NCBI GenBank assembly: GCA_021785155.1
Contig: JAJYGE010000024.1
Span: forward strand, 1 to 9,993
DNA: 9,993 bases
Source: Planctomycetota bacterium
GTDB lineage: Bacteria; Planctomycetota; Phycisphaerae; WQYP01
Reading direction: 5' to 3'
Under the pieces are notes generated by a model, which was given only the letters and a program-made list of their open reading frames with translations, had not been told where the DNA came from and made no database searches. Positions 6,434 to 9,993 of this stretch are shown piece after piece; position 1 is the stretch's first letter; the number at the start of each line of letters is the position of its first letter. Made by a program: the position numbers and the translations under genes.

Positions 6434-8545
6434 ATGAAAAGTCATAAAGCCGTTGCCTCTTGCATTGACGCGCGCGTATGTTCAACAGGGTGGAATCCCA
6501 CTTGCCAGGCCAGATCACGCTTCACCCGCAGCCACCGCGCTATGGTGGCGTATGCCATCGGAGTGACGGCATCTGTGGTGGCGATAACCGGTGCGGCGCA
6601 GGCCAGTGCGGTGAGCTCGACGAACACCTGGACGGGGGGCGGAGGCAACTCATTTTGGAGTAACATATACAACTGGTATCTTAATGATGCACCGTCCAAC
6701 GGCTCAACCGTGACCATTGGCAGCCCGGCAACGATTGCCGCGCCGGCAGTGGACGATTATGCCGTAACGCCCCCAACTCTCAGCAGTTTAACAATCGATC
6801 CCAATAGTGGTATGGCTGTCGCCGCAGGCGTTGATCTTGTCATTGGTGCCGGTGGATATGTCAACGACAATGGTCAGATTACACTTAATTCCAGCGCCGC
6901 CAACGCGAACACCGGGCTGGGAATTGATGGCACAATGACCTTGGAAGGAACTGGCAATTTAATTCTCAACGCCGTGCCGGGCGGCAGTCTTTTCACCGCC
7001 ACCATCTATGGCGGTAACACTTTGACGCAGAATTCCGGTCACACCATTTCCGGTACCGGTCAAATTAACGTCGCGAGCTTCACCAACAATGGTACGGTAA
7101 ATGCCAACTCCAATGGAAATAATCTGCTGCTGCAATACAGTATTTCCGGCACGTTTGTAAACAATGGCACCTTCGAGGCCACCAACGGCGGCACGCTTAC
7201 TTTCGGCAGCGGCCCGTTTATCAATACTGGTACCATCCTGGCCGACGCCGGAACGGTCGTTCTTAATGGCTACACCAGTCTCACCAACTCCGGTACGATG
7301 CAAGCCGACACGGGTGGATCACTGGAAGAAACTTCAGCCACGATTAACAACGCCGGCGGCACTATCGAAGCCAACGGCGGAACTGTTCTGATTAACGGCG
7401 GCACGGTGACCGGCGGTACGTTTGCCAGCATCAGCGGCAGTGAAATTGATGAACAAGGCGTTACCCGGCTGACAAACATAACACTTTCCGCAGGCAGCAA
7501 TCTTGATATCCTTGACGGCTCGCATGTTTATTTTTTCGCCGGCGGCTCCAGCACCGTTACCACGACTAACAATGGCACCATCACGGTCAACAAGGGTGGC
7601 ACCGATGTGGGCACCAGCATCGGGATTAGTGGTACCGTTGAGCTTGCCGGAAGCGGCTCCATTGTTCTTAACGGCTTCGCCGGTAACTTGGATTCCGCTT
7701 TGATTAATGACCTCGGCAACAGCAACCTGATACAGGATTCCGGCCATACCATTTCCGGTGCCGGTCTGATTAATGTTGACAGCTTTACCAACAACGGGAC
7801 GGTCAACGCCGATATAAGCGGAAGCACATTGCTACTGGAAACCAATGGTGTGGCCTACACCAACAGTGGAACCTACGAAGCCACCAACGGCGGTACGCTG
7901 GATGTTACGAGTGTGACCAACTTTGCTTCGGGCACGCTGACCGGCGGAACCTATCAGGTCAACGCCAACAGCACCATGATCCTGCCCGGCAATGTTACCA
8001 ACAACGCCGCCACGATCATCCTCAATGGCACCAACACCGCCTTTTCCGCCATCACCGCGATGACCGGCAATACCGGAACCTTCAAGCTGGAAAACGGTGC
8101 GACATTCACCACAACGGGCAACTTTACCAACAGTGGAACCCTTTCGCTTGATCCCAGCACCATGGATGTTACAGGCAATTTAGTCCTGAACGGTTCCAGC
8201 ATTCTGAATATTGGATTATCAGGCACGCAAGCGGGTCAATATGACACAATTCATGTGACGGGTTCCGCAACGCTGGCGGGCACACTATCACTGAATCTGG
8301 CAAGCGGATTTATCGCATCAGTTGGCGACAGCTTTAATTTCATCAGCGCCGGCGGCGGAATCACCGGATCATTTACCAATACCGGGCCTATTGATGTCAA
8401 TGGCTACGTTTTTGATCTGACAAATACATCCAATGGATTGGGATTGCAGGTGGCGGCGGTCCCCGAACCTGCGTCGCTGGCCGTGCTGGCGCTTGGTAGC
8501 TTGGGACTGCTGTTGAGAAGGAGAAGCGTGGGAGTTAGGATTTGA
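6434..8545 (+). CDS. Secreted PEP-CTERM protein with beta-helix-like repeats
   Basis: The protein is 703 residues from the ATG at 6434; the frame is also open from a TTG at 6392. A long basic N-region leads to a signal segment (about 37-56) ending in AAQASA. A W-T-G-G-G-G...W-S...N-W motif (66-81) follows, often seen at the start of repetitive secreted planctomycete and verrucomicrobial proteins. Residues about 110-580 are Gly/Asn/Thr-rich short strands (repeated NNGT, NSGT, NGGT turns), typical of a parallel beta-helix. The C-terminus is VPEPA (677-681), a hydrophobic helix and RRR, the PEP-CTERM signal expected to be processed by an exosortase. It is therefore probably a surface or matrix protein. 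No enzymatic residues are recognisable. The ribosome site is weak (AGG at 6427-6429), so the start is less sure than the end. Confidence 0.88.
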   Translation: MKSHKAVASCIDARVCSTGWNPTCQARSRFTRSHRAMVAYAIGVTASVVAITGAAQASAVSSTNTWTGGGGNSFWSNIYNWYLNDAPSNGSTVTIGSPATIAAPAVDDYAVTPPTLSSLTIDPNSGMAVAAGVDLVIGAGGYVNDNGQITLNSSAANANTGLGIDGTMTLEGTGNLILNAVPGGSLFTATIYGGNTLTQNSGHTISGTGQINVASFTNNGTVNANSNGNNLLLQYSISGTFVNNGTFEATNGGTLTFGSGPFINTGTILADAGTVVLNGYTSLTNSGTMQADTGGSLEETSATINNAGGTIEANGGTVLINGGTVTGGTFASISGSEIDEQGVTRLTNITLSAGSNLDILDGSHVYFFAGGSSTVTTTNNGTITVNKGGTDVGTSIGISGTVELAGSGSIVLNGFAGNLDSALINDLGNSNLIQDSGHTISGAGLINVDSFTNNGTVNADISGSTLLLETNGVAYTNSGTYEATNGGTLDVTSVTNFASGTLTGGTYQVNANSTMILPGNVTNNAATIILNGTNTAFSAITAMTGNTGTFKLENGATFTTTGNFTNSGTLSLDPSTMDVTGNLVLNGSSILNIGLSGTQAGQYDTIHVTGSATLAGTLSLNLASGFIASVGDSFNFISAGGGITGSFTNTGPIDVNGYVFDLTNTSNGLGLQVAAVPEPASLAVLALGSLGLLLRRRSVGVRI
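6914..7192 (+). repeat. Internal duplication, copy A, in first PEP-CTERM gene
   Basis: Encodes residues about 161-253. Shared landmarks with copy B are a GI(D/S)GT strand, SGHTISG(T/A)G, INV(A/D)SFTNNGTVNA and EATNGGTL. The DNA differs at many third positions, so the duplication is not recent. Confidence 0.7.
7616..7897 (+). repeat. Internal duplication, copy B, in first PEP-CTERM gene
   Basis: Encodes residues about 395-488, offset by about 235 residues from copy A (GHTIS at 202 and 437). The same strand order recurs, with a small insertion before EATNGGTL and different flanking repeats. Confidence 0.7.
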
Positions 8546-8554
8546 CATGTCTCG

Positions 8555-8597
8555 CCGGGGCATCGGGAGTTTTTGGCCGCGTGTGCGGTCGCCCCGG
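8555..8597. repeat. Intercistronic hairpin between PEP-CTERM genes
   Basis: CCGGGGC (8555-8561) and GCCCCGG (8591-8597) are perfect complements. The loop between them contains a second hairpin, GGCCGC (8575-8580) with GCGGTC (8585-8590, one G-T pair), stacking directly on the outer stem. The element lies in the 89-nt gap between the two genes. A T-run (8570-8574) is inside the loop and not after the stem, so it does not look like an ordinary terminator on this strand. Confidence 0.45.
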
Positions 8598-8624
8598 ATG
8601 CCCGCCGGTTGGTACTCTTTCACT

Positions 8625-8628
8625 GGAG
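8625..8628 (+). promoter_or_regulatory. Ribosome binding site deciding second PEP-CTERM start
   Basis: GGAG lies 6 nt before the ATG at 8635. The frame is open from a TTG at 8542, but that codon overlaps the previous stop, lacks a ribosome site and would place a non-signal-like stretch in front of the signal peptide. Confidence 0.75.
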
Positions 8629-8634
8629 ATTTTT

Positions 8635-9405
8635 ATGAGAGGTCAAACAATGGATTCCAAGCAAAGTGCATCGGTTGTGGCCAAGCAATGTCTGAAAGTT
8701 GCCTGCCTGGGTGTCGGAATCGCGACAGCGTATGGTGCCGGGGCCAGCACCGCGTCCGCTTCTGCTGTGGCCCAGAGCACCACGGTCGTCAATTACACCA
8801 TTGACCCGACGCAGACCATTTCCGATGGGTATTTTTTCTTTTATACAAATACCTCTTCGTCAAGCGTGCAAGTTACGTATTCGCCATTTAGCGATTTGGC
8901 AGGCCCCGTCTCTCTCGCCGCTAATACGTCCAATACCGGATCGGTAACCTTCTCCGACTTGGGCACAAGTTCTCTAATCGGCGGATTTCTCGGGTTCATC
9001 GGCGTGTACACCAATGCAAGCAACAACACCGGAATCTCAACTTTGTTCAGCAATTCGACAAACATCATCAATTCAGGTGATAGCTTTGACACCGCGTTTG
9101 CCAATTCGGCCACCGCCACGGAGAGCACGCTTGTCTCCGATCTCCAAGGTGCCAACACTTCCGCCCTTGCAAACTTCTTCAATGGGGTCCCAACATCCAG
9201 CGTTGCGGTCTCTGATGGCTTCGGTGTGCAGCTTACATCGGCTCCGCCGGTATCGCTCTCCGGAGACTTGGTTAATTTTTCAAGCCCCACGAACGGCGGT
9301 ACGTTGAGCGCCCAGGTCGTGCCGGAGCCTGCGGCTGTCGGGCTTTTCGCCGGTGGATTACTGGCCCTGCTGCTGATGCCATTGCGGTTACTTCGCAAGC
9401 GGTAA
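8635..9405 (+). CDS. Short secreted PEP-CTERM protein, unknown fold
   Basis: The protein has 256 residues. A signal peptide (about 1-46: basic start, hydrophobic core CLKVACLGVGIATAYGAGAS, then ASASAVA) precedes a Ser/Thr/Asn-rich, probably beta-sandwich middle (50-225) with few charged residues and no Cys after the signal. It ends in VPEPA (229-233), a hydrophobic helix (234-250) and RLLRKR, the PEP-CTERM sorting tail. It differs from its neighbour in having no obvious sequence repeats. The GGAG site fixes the start. It lies 89 nt after the first PEP-CTERM gene and 6 nt before a glycosyltransferase gene, so it may be exported together with, or modified by, products of the same transcript. 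I do not recognise a domain in the middle part. Confidence 0.85.
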   Translation: MRGQTMDSKQSASVVAKQCLKVACLGVGIATAYGAGASTASASAVAQSTTVVNYTIDPTQTISDGYFFFYTNTSSSSVQVTYSPFSDLAGPVSLAANTSNTGSVTFSDLGTSSLIGGFLGFIGVYTNASNNTGISTLFSNSTNIINSGDSFDTAFANSATATESTLVSDLQGANTSALANFFNGVPTSSVAVSDGFGVQLTSAPPVSLSGDLVNFSSPTNGGTLSAQVVPEPAAVGLFAGGLLALLLMPLRLLRKR

Positions 9406-9411
9406 ACCATT

Positions 9412-9993
9412 ATGGGAATCACGGTTTGCATGAACGCCCGCAATGAACGCCCGCGCCTGGCGCGGGCGATTCATTCCATTGAGGCCGTAGCTGATGAAAT
9501 TGTTCTGGTGGATACCGGTTCCACAGATGGTACGCCTGATTTGGCCCGCGAACTTGGTGCCAAGGTGGATTTCTTCAATTGGTGCGATGATTTTTCCGCC
9601 GCGCGCAATAAAGCTGTCAGCCTGGCCAGTCAGGACTGGATTTTCATGCTGGATTGCGATGAGTGGCTGCTGCCCGAATCCGTCGGCCTCGTGCGGGCCT
9701 GCCTGAACGATCCCACTGCCCTGGCCTTCGCCATTCTCCGGCAAGATTTGCATTCTGAAAATCCACCCGCATTTACGGAGATGTGGCAGATTCGCATCTT
9801 CCCCCGGCGCGCGGACCTGCGATTCATTGGCCGCTGTCATCCTGATTTTCATCCCAGCCTCAACGAAATCGCCGCCCGCGAGGGAAAACAGATATGTTCC
9901 ACGCAAATCCGGATTCGCCATGATGGATACCTTGCGCGGTTCACCGCGGAAAAACTTCGCCGTGCGGCCCGATTGCTGCAACTGGAACTCGCC
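9412..9993 (+). CDS. GT2-family glycosyltransferase, 5' part (runs off window)
   Basis: The first 194 residues of a cytoplasmic glycosyltransferase; the frame is open to the last base, so the gene is cut by the window edge. The GT-A fold start is clear: GITVCMNARNERPRLARAI (2-20), EIVLVDTGSTDGT (29-41) as nucleotide-sugar loop, NWCDDFSAARN (56-66) and the metal-binding DxD-type motif LDCDEW (80-85). This set is typical of GT2 enzymes that often carry TPR repeats after the catalytic domain; here KLRRAARLLQLEL at the cut end may begin such helices. The start lies 6 nt after the PEP-CTERM stop with no clear ribosome site, so translation is probably coupled. Donor and acceptor sugars cannot be told. 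Confidence 0.9.
   Translation, partial: MGITVCMNARNERPRLARAIHSIEAVADEIVLVDTGSTDGTPDLARELGAKVDFFNWCDDFSAARNKAVSLASQDWIFMLDCDEWLLPESVGLVRACLNDPTALAFAILRQDLHSENPPAFTEMWQIRIFPRRADLRFIGRCHPDFHPSLNEIAAREGKQICSTQIRIRHDGYLARFTAEKLRRAARLLQLELA
9430..9468 (+). repeat. 13-nt tandem repeat and 9-bp hairpin in glycosyltransferase start
   Basis: ATGAACGCCCGC occurs at 9430-9441 and again at 9443-9454. The second copy runs into a perfect GC-rich hairpin, CGCCCGCGC (9448-9456) and GCGCGGGCG (9460-9468) around a 3-nt loop. Both lie within codons 7-19 of the glycosyltransferase, in its first conserved motif. Confidence 0.6.

Noticed and set aside
6176..6445. Minus-strand frame of 89 residues in the non-coding junction
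   Set aside because: It has no ribosome site and no recognisable domain, and it crosses the hairpins and the start of the PEP-CTERM gene.
6914..7897. CRISPR-like or mobile repeats
   Set aside because: The repetition is at protein level with many silent differences and no regular spacer, as expected of beta-helix units.
6959..8226. Several minus-strand frames rich in Val, Pro and Ala opposite the PEP-CTERM gene
   Set aside because: They are reverse readings of Gly/Asn/Thr repeat codons, which naturally stay open.
8542..8634. N-terminal extension of the second PEP-CTERM protein from TTG 8542
   Set aside because: It overlaps the preceding stop, lacks a ribosome site, and the stretch is taken up by an intercistronic hairpin.

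Overview
The window most likely comes from a planctomycete, probably of the Phycisphaerae type. This is inferred from a VWA-ExbB-ExbD-ExbD-TPR gene string, two secreted proteins with C-terminal PEP-CTERM tails (VPEPA, hydrophobic helix, Arg-rich end), and many small intercistronic hairpins. Verrucomicrobia share several of these traits and cannot be excluded. Base composition looks moderate. All supported genes lie on the + strand. I see no rRNA, tRNA, CRISPR array, insertion sequence or integrase.

Region 1 (1-158) is non-coding and holds two strong hairpins in tandem, the second covering a false early ATG. Region 2 (159-6000) looks like one operon for a proton-driven envelope machine: a single-pass membrane protein ending in a VWA-like domain, an ExbB/TolQ/MotA channel subunit, two different ExbD/TolR subunits, a possible 37-residue ORF that fills the gap exactly, and a large exported TPR protein. 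No TonB or TolA gene is present. However, the VWA protein has TonB/TolA topology and an S-x-x-x-H pair in its membrane helix, the hallmark of TonB and TolA helices that contact ExbB/TolQ. My main hypothesis is that it is the energy transducer here, with a degenerate VWA domain in place of the usual TonB/TolA C-terminal domain and the TPR protein as periplasmic partner.

Region 3 (6001-6433) is a non-coding junction rich in inverted repeats: a nested hairpin after the operon, two mutually exclusive hairpins, and palindromes just before a TATAAT box. Region 4 (6434-9405) encodes two exported PEP-CTERM proteins. The first is 703 residues long, with parallel beta-helix-like repeats and an internal duplication of about 95 residues. 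The second is 256 residues, of unknown fold. Region 5 (9412 to the window end) is the start of a GT2-family glycosyltransferase, cut by the window edge. It begins 6 nt after the second PEP-CTERM gene, so the two are probably co-transcribed.
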